DNA of 64,000 nt from positions 32,471,116-32,535,115 of the forward strand of contig NC_084890.1 in NCBI RefSeq assembly GCF_958979055.1, in the 5' to 3' direction. Position numbers and translations under genes: made by a program. Positions 34,270 through 44,767 of the stretch are shown piece after piece (the first letter of the stretch is position 1; each line of letters begins with the position of its first letter). The DNA comes from Alnus glutinosa. Its lineage: Eukaryota; Streptophyta; Magnoliopsida; Fagales; Betulaceae. Below the pieces are notes generated by a model, which saw only the letters and a list, made by a program, of their open reading frames with translations, had not been told where the DNA came from and did no database searches.

Positions 34270-35283
34270 CTTATGCTCCGTTTGTTTCGACGAAAACTGA
34301 TTTCCGTCGTTAAAATTTTCGTCGAAATTATTTTTAGAAAAAATGATTTTCTTGAAAATATTTTTTGGCGTTTGGCTCGCATGAAAAAATTACGAAGGTG
34401 AGAATCAGAGTCCAGCAAATGCCGCCGGAATCTGGCAACGTCCTGTCGCCGTTTCCAGATTCCGGTGAAAAGGTTTGGCCGGATCCGGCCGGACTCTTCG
34501 AGATCCTGGCCTTTTTGGCCAGAGCCGGCTGGATTCCGGCCATTTTGGCCAGATCCAGCTGGCTGCTGACGATGGCCGTATTCCAGCCAGTTTCGGTAGG
34601 AATCTAGTCGGCCGGCATCCAGCGACGGTATCGAATTCTGACGCCGACAGGATTCTGGTGGCCCGATGTTGCTGGATTCCGGCGCCGGCTAGATTCTGAC
34701 GACCGACAATTGCTGGATTTCGGCAATCGGATATCAAACGTGCGTATACGGATGAAAAGTTTAATTTTGGAAAACGATTTACGGTTTTGAAAACCGTAAA
34801 TCGTTTTCTAAAAATTAATGCTTCGTTTGTTTAGGCGTAAAATGATTTCTGGAAAATGATTTCGGTATTTTACGGTGTTTGGTATGGGCGAAAATAATGG
34901 TTAACGGAAATTGTTTTCAGTTTGACCGTAAAAACTTCTTTAATTTTCGGAAAACGATTTATGATTTTTAAAACCGTAAATCATTTTCCGAAATTAAACT
35001 CTTTGTTCTTACACGCACGTTTGATATCCGATTGTCAGAATTTAGCAATTGTTGATCGTTGAAATCTAACCGGCACCGAAGTCCGACAACATCCGGCAAC
35101 GGCGACCGGACGTTGCTGGATTCCGGTGGCATTTGCCAAACTTTGATTTTTGCATTTTGTAATATTTTTGTGCGAGCCAAACACCAAAAAATATTTTCGA
35201 GAAAAATCATTTTTTCTGAAAATGATTTCGTCGAAATTATTTTACGACAGAAATCATTTTACGTCGAAACAAACGGAGCATAA
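34270..35283. mobile_element. 1-kb foldback element with nested palindromes and GC-rich interior
   Basis: The ends are inverted copies: CTTATGCTCCGTTTGTTTCG at the left and its complement at 35264-35283. The arms extend over about 100 bases (both contain GTTTGGCTCGCA or its complement). A second inverted pair lies inside (GATATCAAACGTGCG near 34727 / CGCACGTTTGATATC near 35020). In its centre a third motif (GCTTCGTTTGTTTAGGCG) resembles the outer terminus. The Pro/Arg-rich open frames reflect the repetitive GCCGG content and are not genes. The flanking TTTAAAGT / TACAAAGT could be a decayed 8-base target duplication. Confidence 0.75.
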
Positions 35284-35599
35284 GTACAAAGTAAAAGTAG
35301 ATTCCGCCTAAATTTTCTTTAGCACCAACAAGAAACCTATTCTCCACATTTTTATGTTTTTTTATGAGATATATGACCACTTGGCAGGTTTTGATTGGTT
35401 TGACATATAATTTTATTTATGATACAAAATAAAATCTAGATAAAAAAAAAAAAAAAAGTCGTTAAAACCATTATAAGATCATGATTTCTTTAGGACATAG
35501 ATGTGAGGCTCAATACATTCTCTGTAGAAGAGATGGTGCGCTTGAGCCATTCTTTGTAGAAGAGATGCGCTTGAGCCTATTAGAGTGTACGCTCAAGCC

Positions 35600-36074
35600 C
35601 ACCTTTTGTTATAACCTATAATCAGCGTCAACACCTATTAGTCGATGCTAATAATAGGTTATTAGCGTCGACATTGTGGTCGACGCTGATACTTTTCAAA
35701 TTTTTTTTATACAGTGTCAATTGTGTTGATCACAAAGTCAACACTATTAACCTATTATCAGCGTCGATTCATATTAGTCGATATTGATAATAGGTTATTA
35801 GCGTTGTCATTGAGGTCGACACTAATGAGTATTTATTAGCGTTGACCTAATAGTGACATGTTGCTACTATTTGTTTTCCCACCTCAATTCGCGTACGGCA
35901 AAATTTCTCATTAGGATATTAGCAACAACATATTAGTGTTAACATAAAAGCCGACGCTAATAGTCACTTGTTAGCATAGATTGTCAGAAGTCGACACTGA
36001 TAATCAACTATTAGCGTCAACTTTTATGTCAACACTAATAATATCACCGCTAACGGACGAATTTCTTGTAGTGA
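35600..36074. mobile_element. CACTA-like transposon end with subterminal repeats
   Basis: The right end at 36059-36074 reads GAATTTCTTGTAGTG, the inverse of the CACTACAAGAAATTC terminus typical of plant CACTA elements. Inside are many TATTAGCGTCGAC-type words in both orientations. Block A has an uninterrupted sequence (AATATTATATTTCTAAATGAT) at this site. The matching left terminus is not visible, so the element is truncated or was inserted into by others. Confidence 0.65.
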
Positions 36075-36379
36075 ATATTATATTTCTAAATGATCAGGAA
36101 TTGAAAGTACAAACTTCAATTATCAAAATGTGTAATGCTCTTTTTTTTTTTCTTTATTCTCTTTTTATACCATTATTTTCAAACTTATAAATACATCGAT
36201 TTTTATAGACCTATTTTATTAATAAAAAAAAAAAAGCCACAAATGAGCTAAAATTCACCTAAAACACAATCATGTATTGATATCAATCTATATAAGTTTA
36301 CGTAAATAAAGTCATGATCACTCTTTTATATACACAATTGTATCTCTCTCCAATATTATATACATACATAGATACATAC

Positions 36380-36557
36380 ATATAGGGGCGGAGCCGCCTT
36401 GTGCCTTCGAGGGGTCCCTCCCAAGGCCCAGGTGGTCTCCAAAAAAAAAGTTTCCTTAAAAAGAAAAAATTTAAATTTTGGCCTCTCTAATTTTTTTTTT
36501 ATTTTTTATTTTTCAATTTGCCCTCCCCAATACTAATTCCACCCACGCGCACACACA

Positions 36558-36561
<4 letters not shown>
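36380..36561. repeat. GGGGCGGAGCC-type repeat fragment
   Basis: A short GC-rich block beginning TAGGGGCGGAGCCGCC, followed by T-rich DNA, of the kind dispersed in plant genomes. No coding content. The exact family is not identified. Confidence 0.3.

Positions 36562-36628
<67 letters not shown>
36562..36628. repeat. (TA)n microsatellite
   Basis: An uninterrupted run of more than 30 TA units. A second run starts at 36812, so the two border the MITE between them. Confidence 0.95.
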
Positions 36629-36631
<3 letters not shown>

Positions 36632-36807
36632 TAATAATTCATTATCACCTAAATATACAACTTTTCACCACTTTGTCTATGTAACAAGGTGGTCCCTCAC
36701 CTTAATTTATTTTTAAAAAATAAAAAATCTCAAAAAGTAGTGGGGAACCACCTTGCCACATAGGCAAGGTGGTAAAAAATTATATATTTGGGTGGCATTG
36801 AATCATT

Positions 36808-36811
<4 letters not shown>
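36629..36811. mobile_element. MITE inside a TA microsatellite (copy 2)
   Basis: The ends GAGTAATAATTCATTATCACC and its imperfect complement at the right form arms of about 75 bases. These include ACCACTTTGTC..AACAAGGTGGT and ACCACCTTGCCACATAGGCAAGGTGG. TA repeats lie on both sides, which implies integration into TA, as with Mariner/Stowaway-type MITEs. Confidence 0.75.
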
Positions 36812-36839
<28 letters not shown>

Positions 36840-36844
<5 letters not shown>

Positions 36845-37508
36845 GGTCTTATCAATCAATAATTAATGCGGTGTGTAAGGGGGAACGTTTACTAATATAC
36901 ATAATACTAAGATATAAAACTAAATTAGAATATTATTCTACATAATCAAAAGTTACCGTTTGTAAATATATATATATTTGAATAAGTTTGTAAATATTTG
37001 TTTTTGTTCTATCAAATCTCTCAAAAAACAAAATAAAAGAAATTTTAATTTTCCTTGAAAATGATTCATCTTTCACTTTTTAGTTTTTACTCTGCAGCCT
37101 TGCGTACCATTACGCTATATATGCTAATTAAGGTTTTGCGTAATCTCTAAAGACCCACTCTCCAGATGTGGCCACGAGTTAAGTCCATCTGAGCCACCTG
37201 ATTAACTCTACTTGCATTGAAGGTGGCAAATCTGACGGTGATGGGTCACATGTACTGGGTTGCATTGCATGATCTAAGCCCCAATATCGTGCTATCTTTA
37301 ATCTCTAAAGCTAAATGTTTTAAAACATTAATTATTTAAATACATGCTAAATCTTTTCTCATTAGTTCTCAATCTCTTCTCATCTCATACACGGATGCGT
37401 AAAAGTAATATTATTTCCTTTCTTACTTGAAAAAAAAAAAAAAAAAAAAATCTCATCTAAAGGAAAATCGTCATTCATAAAATTATTTTCTTGTAACATT
37501 GTTCTTTT

Positions 37509-37549
<41 letters not shown>

Positions 37550-38109
37550 CCATCATTGTAAAAAAAATTCCATACATGTAACATGCCTTAATAATATCAA
37601 TGACTTCAAAAAAAGAAAAAAAGAAAAAAAAAAGAATATCAATAACTAGAAACAAAACACTTAATTAGTAGTTTCATCATTACTATAAATGAAGTATATC
37701 AAAACATATAAATATTTTCCAAGTCATATATTTATGGAAAACAATAAACATTGAAAGAAAGATTTATTTGAAAATGGTAAGGTATAACACTTTCTTTGAC
37801 AACTATGATGTGGTGAGACCAAAATGAAATTTAATCTTTAAATATTTTCTTTTGAAAAAAAAAAAATTATTTAAACACTTTTTTACCTTTATCTCTAATG
37901 TTTAAAAACTAACAATGTATTTCAACTAAATTTCTGAAATTTTTAATATAACCACTCCGTTAGCTATCTTCGTCTTCTTTGACAGAAAATGGCTCACGTG
38001 AGGCACACGTGCATTTTTTGGTTCTAAATTTCTACAATTAACCTTTATACATGTTTTAAATTCTCAAAATGACCATATTAAAAAAAAAAAAAAAAAAAAC
38101 TAAAATAGG
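36840..38109. other. Intergenic, AT-rich
   Basis: No gene supported. A and T tracts occur near 37430 and 37510-37542. The apparent Lys- and Phe-rich frame across them is low complexity. Confidence 0.5.
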
Positions 38110-38165
38110 AGGTGGCTGAGCCGACCACCCCTATTTGGCCATCGGGAGTGGCCGAACCACCCCCA
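38110..38165. repeat. GGTGG..CCACC palindromic repeat fragment
   Basis: GGTGGCTGAGCCGACCACCCC is followed by an inverted GGGAGTGGCCGAACCACCCC. The same kind of pair occurs inside the TIR element at 10099-10732, so this may be a remnant of a related element. Confidence 0.5.
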
Positions 38166-38197
38166 CTCCGGTCAGATAGCCACCCTTTTGTTTTTTG

Positions 38198-38228
<31 letters not shown>

Positions 38229-38758
38229 GAAAGTAGGGCCATTTAGGTCTTTTCAATAATTTTTGTTTTTTGGTTTTTTCTAATAAGTTGCCAAATGGCG
38301 CTGAGGAAATGTTGATGCTAACACCCTCACGGGCATAATCCATTTCGATACAGATTTTCAGCAATTTATTATTATTATTTAGATCGTTAATAATTCAAGC
38401 AATAAATATGAAAAAATTATTGTGAAATAAGAAATTTACTTGTCGGAACAGTCCGTAATTGCTTGGCAAACCGGGCGTGAGGATCTCGTTGCCCCGTCAT
38501 TCAAGTAGGTTGAGGCGTTGAGCCACTTGAATTGAAGAAACAGGATGAAAACAATCAGGGAGAATTTTTTTGGATAGTATCATAAATACCAACTGAACGT
38601 TCGTTCAAGGGATCGGAGGAAAATCCTTTTACTGGCTAGACCCAATTCCAAGCATAGCACCTGGGGATGATCCTCTAGTTCTAAGCTGAGATGATTTGTG
38701 GATATTGTTATTAACTACAATCAAGAGGATCATATCATTTCGGAAACTTGAAAGTTCG

Positions 38759-38949
38759 GTATGGGTTTCGGCTACCCTTTGGCCCAAGTTACAGCGTAAT
38801 TGCTTCCACCAGCTCTCTCTCTCTCTCTTTCAAGTACAAGGGCGCTGAGTTAACTCGACCACCGAAATTCCATTTTTGGTTTTTTCACTCAGCCGAGCAC
38901 GCTCACTTCCCCCGGTCATCTTCCATTGCCGAAACCACTGCGTAATACG
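38759..38949 (+). other. VMA21: Putative 5'-UTR exon of VMA21
   Basis: A leader-like segment with a CT repeat (38811-38829) ends in ACG followed by GTAAGTAAG at 38950, a strong donor. The acceptor TTCTTTCTAG ends at 39242, 13 bases before the ATG. The transcription start is not known; the left limit given here is the start of the 48-bp sequence shared with 26503-26550. Confidence 0.55.
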
Positions 38950-39255
38950 GTAAGTAAGTTGGGTTCTATTTCTTTTCCTCATCTGTGCCTTATATTGGAC
39001 TTTGCTTAGATGTGCACACCACCTGTTCGATGAATCGTTTCTACAAGGTCAGTGGTTAAAATATGGGAAATGTTAATAAACTATGAAGGCCCAACAAATT
39101 ATTGACAAAACTGATTTATTTGTTTCCAACTAGCGTACATGTTTCAACAATACAAGTAGACACAATATCATTTGTTTCTTTGAGCAATGCATGTTTAAAG
39201 ATATTCTTTGTGACATTATTGCTTGTTATATATTCTTTCTAGGTTGTATGCAACA

Positions 39256-41655
39256 ATGGCTGGAGTGATGAAGAAGTTTTTGGTTGCATCAATGTTTATG
39301 TGGATTGCTCCTGTTGCAATTTTGTATGGCTTTAACCATAATTTGCTTCCTGGTAAGATCATCTTGCGTTAATGTCTAAACCATACATTTTAGTTTTCTA
39401 ATGTGCTAAGTTAATGACAGAGTATATAGGTTTCTATTATCTGTTATCTTTTAGGGTAAAGGGATTACATTTCATAAATGATTTTTTTTTTCTTCTTCAT
39501 GTTTTTAAAGATACTTGCCTGGGAAGCCTAAGAGTCCTAGTTAATAAATCAACAAGTGCCTATAATTGGCAAGTGCACTTATGGCGCTGTTGGCTTGCCA
39601 AAATATTTAACAAGAAAACATAATCAAATTGAGTATGCAAATATCTTGAATCTGCCATGGAATGTTGGCAATTTATCATGGACTTCAGCTTCAAATAGTT
39701 TGGGAAAAAAAAAAAAAGCTTTGGTAAGTATCTGCCACAATAGAGTCAATCAAGGTTCTGGAATTGGAAGAAATGGGCTGGAAATCATATATTGGGGCTG
39801 ACTTAGTTGTAGTAGTTATATTAGGGATTCATGATGATTCCAGTTGTGAGATTGAAGTTCTCATACAGAGTTGTTAGTTATTTAATTTGAGTTCTGTTTC
39901 TTTATGTTGAAATTAGAGATTGATGGAAAGAGAACTCCTAGCTGTTGAAGTTGATGTAGAACAATCTTACTCCAAAATCATTTTTTTTTCTAAGCAAATA
40001 AGGAAGAGGTACAATGAATCAAAAAACTGAAAAATGGGTGGGCTCCCCAATAACAAACCCAAATGAAAGAGACGGTGGTGAAAAAAGAAACTAGCAATGG
40101 GAAATGGGTCCATAAATGATACCAAAGGGACCATAAATGACCCGGTCCTCTAAATCTTGGGCAAAAGCCAAGAAAATGGCCGTATAAAGCGGTTTAAGCA
40201 CCAAATTAGAGGGCGCAGGCAGGGGCATGACCATTTCTAGACCCTTCAACCTTATTTGAATCCCCAATGAAAAGGACGCGGACAGGGGCATGACCCTCAA
40301 AATACCCTTCAACTCTACTCGAACCTTTGCTTGGTAACAACAACAACAACCATTGGGGGGCGGTTGAGGGGTGGGTAACACTGCCAAAATCCTTATAGGA
40401 TCTATCAACAAGGAGCAATAATCTCTGGATACAAGATCAAGCCATAAAGGATCATGGAGATAATGACCCACAAAATACATCAGACACAGAAAACCATTAA
40501 TAATGCAGAAATGCAAAACGCAAGCTCTTCCATTGCTCTCTGATCAAATAGAAAAAGAAAAAGAAGAGAGAGAGGTAGAGAACGTATTTTCACCTATAGT
40601 TGCTAGTATACCCTTTTCTTAGAAAATTGATGGGAATTTATTCGGTTTCTGCCCCATCATCGACAATGCAAATAAAATTCTATGGTAATTGTACATGGTT
40701 TCTACTTTCTCATTTGTGTGTAGCATATTTTTCTGTCTTTTCTTGTTAGAGTAGTAATTGATCTCAAAACCCTTAGTGGATTGCAAGATTGTTATGCTAT
40801 TCATAAGTATTTTATTGGGATGGACATTTTCTTCTAAAAAATAATTAGTCTGAAATATTTTCTAACCAAAACCTAATTTGGACCCCTGAGTTTAGCTAAA
40901 AGCCTAAAAGGTAAATCCACATTTCCATGTAGGTACTCCAATGTTTTAGCAAGTCACATATCTCCATTTTTTTTTTTTTTTTTTTTTTTTTTGAAGTACA
41001 TATCTCATACTATGATAACTAAGAAAATTGCTATTTACAGTGGCCAATGCAAGCCATTTATGTGACCTTTAAAGGCTGTCCAGAGCCTCTTTCTGGCAAG
41101 TTGTAAATCTGTTCTTGTGACCACTAAGATACTGCCCAACTGAACTGTTATGTGGCGAAGTTTAGCTCTTCTTCCAAACGTAGCTTTCACAGTTTTGTTT
41201 GGATGAAATTTCTTCCCCTTTCTTTCAGGGAGCAAAATGTCATTTTCATATTAAGTTTCAATGTGTTTGGTTTAATTTAAACATATTCTGTTTTAAGTTT
41301 TGGTAAGGGGTCTACTTATAAAAAAAAAAAAAAAAAACAGTTTTGGTAGGGGGCCTATGCAAGTAGGTTATGGAGTTTCTTCTCTAGGCGTTACAGCCAG
41401 ATGACCTCAATCAGTATTTACTTATCTTGAACAGGTTCAACCCATTTGTCTGCCTATTCTTTGACATTGGTGAGTGGCTTCCTTGCTGTCATCTCAGTGA
41501 ACGTGGTTATTGCATTCTATATATATATGGCGTTGAAGGAACCATCAGATAAACATGAGCCGGATCCTGCATTCCTTGCTGAAGCCAAAGCTAGTGTCAG
41601 TCAGTCCACAAATCAAGCTGAGGATTCTTCACAGTCCGGAAAGAAACAAGATTAG
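39256..41655 (+). CDS. VMA21: VMA21-like V-ATPase assembly factor (two coding exons)
   Basis: CDS join(39256..39352, 41435..41655), 105 residues. The small ER membrane protein VMA21 is needed to assemble the V0 sector of the vacuolar proton pump and escorts it out of the ER. The splice sites are CTG|GTAAGATC and TTGAACAG|GTTCAA, which join CCT-GGT-TCA in frame. Two transmembrane helices lie at about 9-26 (FLVASMFMWIAPVAILYGF) and 41-64 (SLTLVSGFLAVISVNVVIAF), separated by a short loop as in the family. The C terminus KKQD fits the dilysine ER-retrieval signal of VMA21 proteins. The 2.1-kb intron contains repeat insertions. The length agrees with plant homologues. Confidence 0.9.
39981..40545 (-). 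repeat. Unidentified insertion in the VMA21 intron
   Basis: Less AT-rich than the rest of the intron and starting at a T tract (reads as a poly-A end on the minus strand). It contains two tandem ~60-base units around 40208-40327 (each with CAGGGGCATGACC). The minus-strand open frame of 141 codons has no domain. It may be a retroposed fragment; family unknown. Confidence 0.35.
40956..41007. mobile_element. Tiny poly-T insertion between direct repeats
   Basis: ACATATCTC occurs at 40956-40964 and again at 40998-41006. Between them lie a short TCCA stretch, a T tract of about 27 and GAAGT. It resembles the other short ACTT-plus-poly-A insertions in this window. Confidence 0.5.
41296..41356. mobile_element. 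Tiny ACTTAT-poly-A insertion with 18-bp target duplication
   Basis: AGTTTTGGTAAGGGGTCT (41296-41313) recurs with two changes at 41339-41356. The intervening bases are only ACTTAT, about 18 A and a C. This is the layout of an extremely truncated retroposition event. Confidence 0.7.
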
Positions 41656-42973
41656 TTTAAGCTTAAGCATTTCTCATGTACCAAAAAGAAGTGAAAATGT
41701 GGAATGACTAGATAGTTGTTACTTGTTAAGGTTCCATGTGATGAAATTGTCCTCATGTTCGTTGTTGTGAATGTGATCATCTTGGTGATATGTATTATGC
41801 TGTTTCTGTAGAGGTTCTGTTGAAGCAGATTCATCTTATCTATCATAGTAGTTTTTCAAGTCGGACTTGTAAGCGGCTTGTAACTGTTCCATTAACAGTC
41901 ATATTGGTTCTTGAGATGTAGAGATCATTAGACTCTAATCTTGACGCTAGCTTGGATGGCTCTCATTTATAGCATATGGATTGAAAGAATTGCCTGTTGT
42001 CATGTTAATAGTATGAAACTTAAAGAATCTTTTTTCAAAGGCATTTGTGCCAGAAGATAGATTTGAGTATTTCTTCTTGCAGGAACGTGAAAGCTACCTA
42101 TCTCATATAAAGGCTCTGCAATAAACAGAATACTCTCCTAGCTGCTACAGATCATGTTTGATTTTTGAAATGTGTTTTGGCATCATTCTCTGTACATCTC
42201 TTTTGTAAATTTACTACTGAAACTGTAGAATCTACGTGTGGATTCTACAGATTCAATGAGATGGACAAGAGATATGTGAGTTTCACATATTCAGTAGTAA
42301 ATTTGCACATTTCTTGTCTATCTCCGATGTGCAAGATAATGAAAACAAACATTTCTATTGATTTTTATCTTATTTGTTGACTTGTTTTCGTTATAGAGTT
42401 TTCTGCAGTTTTGGTAGTTTGCCCCTAGGCTTGCTTGTTTCTTTTGCATGGGATTTTCCTATTTGTTTGTTTATTTGATTAAATTTATTCAAGTCATAAT
42501 TTGGTTAGAACTTATCCAAGTAATATTGCTTGAAGATAATATACAGTAAACTGACAGACAATTCAATAAATTCAGACATAAACGGGCAACTAAAGAGAAG
42601 GAAATCACTGTAACTCTTGATGAGTAAGGCTACGTGTTCGTACCTTTTGTACAGAAGACCATTCTTACTCCGCAAATATAGCAATTTTCAACATAACTGC
42701 CGTCTTTGGGACTTTAATTGAACTGAGTTAATCGGATATTGAATGTTTAAGCTTAATTCGTTTAATTTTGTTTTGAACATGAGCTAGGCTTGAGTTTTAT
42801 CACTGAATTTGAAATTTGTTCAAACTTGGTTAATTGATTTTTCGAATGAGTTCGAACTTATTCGAGAGCAGCTTAATTGAATTATTCATTTTTTATATAA
42901 AGCAAAGGTCATCATTGTTTATATTTTTCATAAAGTCATACTAATCATTAGTTACTTAATTGTTATTAAGATT
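41656..42973. other. VMA21 3' region and spacer
   Basis: The first few hundred bases are probably 3' UTR. A 30-base inverted pair (CTACTGAATATGTG / complement) surrounds 42206-42305. No further gene is seen. Confidence 0.4.
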
Positions 42974-43385
42974 AGGAAAAATTGCATAATTGGTCTTTAG
43001 AGTTGACCTAAATTACGAATTACTCCCTTTGATATAAAACATAATTATAAGGTCCTTGTGGTAAACTAAAATTATGAATCATTCCCTAAAGTTGTTTTCC
43101 GTCACCAAAGTTAACAGAATCCGTTAATTTGCCACGTCAGCGCTAATAAGATGGCGACACGTGTTGATCTGAATAAAATATATAAATAAATAATTTTTTT
43201 TTTGCCATCTTATTGGCGCTGATGTAGCTTCTAATGGAATATGTTCAAATTTTTAACGGAATTTGATTTTAGGTAGCGATTTGTAAATTAAGCCATCCAC
43301 AGGGGTCTCTAAATTAAATTTGAAAAACAAAGGAAGTAATTTGTAATTTAGCCCAACCACAGGGACCAATAGTGTAATTATCCCT
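42974..43385. mobile_element. MITE with ~60-bp inverted ends and inner hairpin
   Basis: Left end: ATTGCATAATTGGTCTTTAG, then CCTAAATTACGAATTACT. The right end is its imperfect complement, ending AGTGTAATTATCC. A second inverted pair (GCGCTAATAAGATGGCGAC / GCCATCTTATTGGCGC) lies at 43141 and 43203. There is no internal frame. Confidence 0.7.
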
Positions 43386-44089
43386 TAAGATTATAACATT
43401 TGATTTAATTAAATAATTTTTTATTATTATTATTTTATTATAAACTTAAAAAAAAAAAAATTGATGTCACCAACCTCATATTTGTAACAAAACATATATG
43501 ATTTTTATCATGAAATGGAATATCTTTCATATAACTTATAACTTTATCTTGAATCTAAAGCAAGCCTATATGTATGTTTTACGGTGTATATATATAACTT
43601 TATCTAGAATCTAAAACAATTCAATGTCTTGTCTATATATATATGTACACACATAGACTTATATCACAATCACAGTGATTCAAGCTGTCTATTATAGTGA
43701 GAAGAGAAATTCCTTTCAGCTTTTTAAACATTTAAGATATTCTCATTCCAGAGTCAAGAACAGTACCATAAAAAAAAAAAAAAAAAAAATGAAATTATAC
43801 AAGTTTAGCTTGTTCAGTAAACGAGCCTAGATTTCTGTTCAAGTTCGATTCATTTAATAAACGAACTCAACTTGAGTTCAATTTAAACAAGTCAAACTTG
43901 TCTGTTTATGAAGCTTTAACACCTTCTAATGCTAACACAGTACAAAATCTGTTTGTTAGGAAAACATTTATCCAATGAGTTATGGACACAAGGCAAGCCA
44001 AATCTTATTTTACCAATCCCAATTTCTCTTTTCCTTATTTATATGAACTTATCATTACATCAATCATGGTTTCTCCTCAAAACGTAGAT
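43386..44089. other. Intergenic, AT-rich
   Basis: No gene is seen. An A tract lies at 43771-43789. A short inverted word pair around AAACGAGC/ACGAACTC near 43820-43870 suggests repeat-derived DNA. Confidence 0.4.
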
Positions 44090-44316
44090 TTACATCTCAA
44101 CAGTTGTCTTTACACATAAAGTGTTCTCTGATGAACTTTTTTTTGTATATAGATAGCTCGTAAGGTCATCCTGAAGTGTTATGCTGTAGGAAGAACAGGA
44201 TCTGTCCTTTGTGTACCAAGAACTGTCAAATGGATCTGAATATTCACAGCCAGCATTAGCATGATCCTCCTGCTCAGATTCTTTTACTGTAGCACTGGTT
44301 CCTTTAGATTTCGTTT
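44090..44316 (-). other. Open 75-codon segment just downstream of VSR, possible 3' exon
   Basis: After a good acceptor (ATACTGCAG) the minus strand stays open for 75 codons to TAA at 44092-44090. The composition looks protein-like (residues such as SEQEDHANAGCEYSDPF and SSWYTKDRS). If the donor GTAATT right after the VSR stop (intron from 44766) is used, the phase joins exactly to this frame, but the TAA at 44768-44770 precedes the junction. The conservative reading is a 3'-UTR exon. It could instead be an alternative or lost C-terminal extension. Confidence 0.35.
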
Positions 44317-44350
44317 CTGCAGTATAATTGCAACTGTTAAAACATGTCCG

Positions 44351-44707
44351 TAGATTTTTATTTCCTTAATAAGTTGTATCAGCATATTTTGATTCTATTT
44401 CCCTGAAAGGTTATTCTCTAGTAAGCTAAACCCTAGATTTTCTTACCTAAATAATATCAAATGATAGAAGGGTTTCTATCGATTGAAAATCAGAAAAATC
44501 AAAGGAAAAAAGGGATAATCGATCGCTTCGAGGAGATCGAACCTCAAATTGCCTCAGGCAAAATTATGATTCATTTTCACTGAATATACAGCATCTACAC
44601 TGTATTTATAGAATAAAGCATGACTTATTTAGGTAAGAAAATTTAGGGTCTAGCTTACTAGGGAGTCAAAATATGCTGATACAGCTTATTAAGGAAATAA
44701 AAATCTA
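44351..44707. repeat. Inverted-repeat (foldback) element between VSR and its downstream exon
   Basis: The left arm 44351-44452 and right arm 44637-44707 are complementary over about 80 bases (shared blocks TAGATTTTTATTTCCTTAAT and TATCAGCATATTTTGA). The left arm has about 22 additional bases. The loop is about 184 bases. Confidence 0.8.
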
Positions 44708-44767
44708 GGGTTTCCTAACAGAACAGAGGAAGCAAAAATTGCTAAACGAAGCAAATAAATAATTACC

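Noticed and set aside
34405-34737. Pro/Arg-rich frames on both strands
   Set aside because: They lie inside the foldback element and reflect GC-rich repeated words open in several frames.
37380-37655. Lys/Phe-rich minus-strand frame
   Set aside because: It runs through poly-A and poly-T tracts; low complexity.
40091-40516. 141-codon minus-strand frame in the VMA21 intron
   Set aside because: No domain, contains a tandem duplication, and overlaps another open frame; treated as repeat-like insertion.
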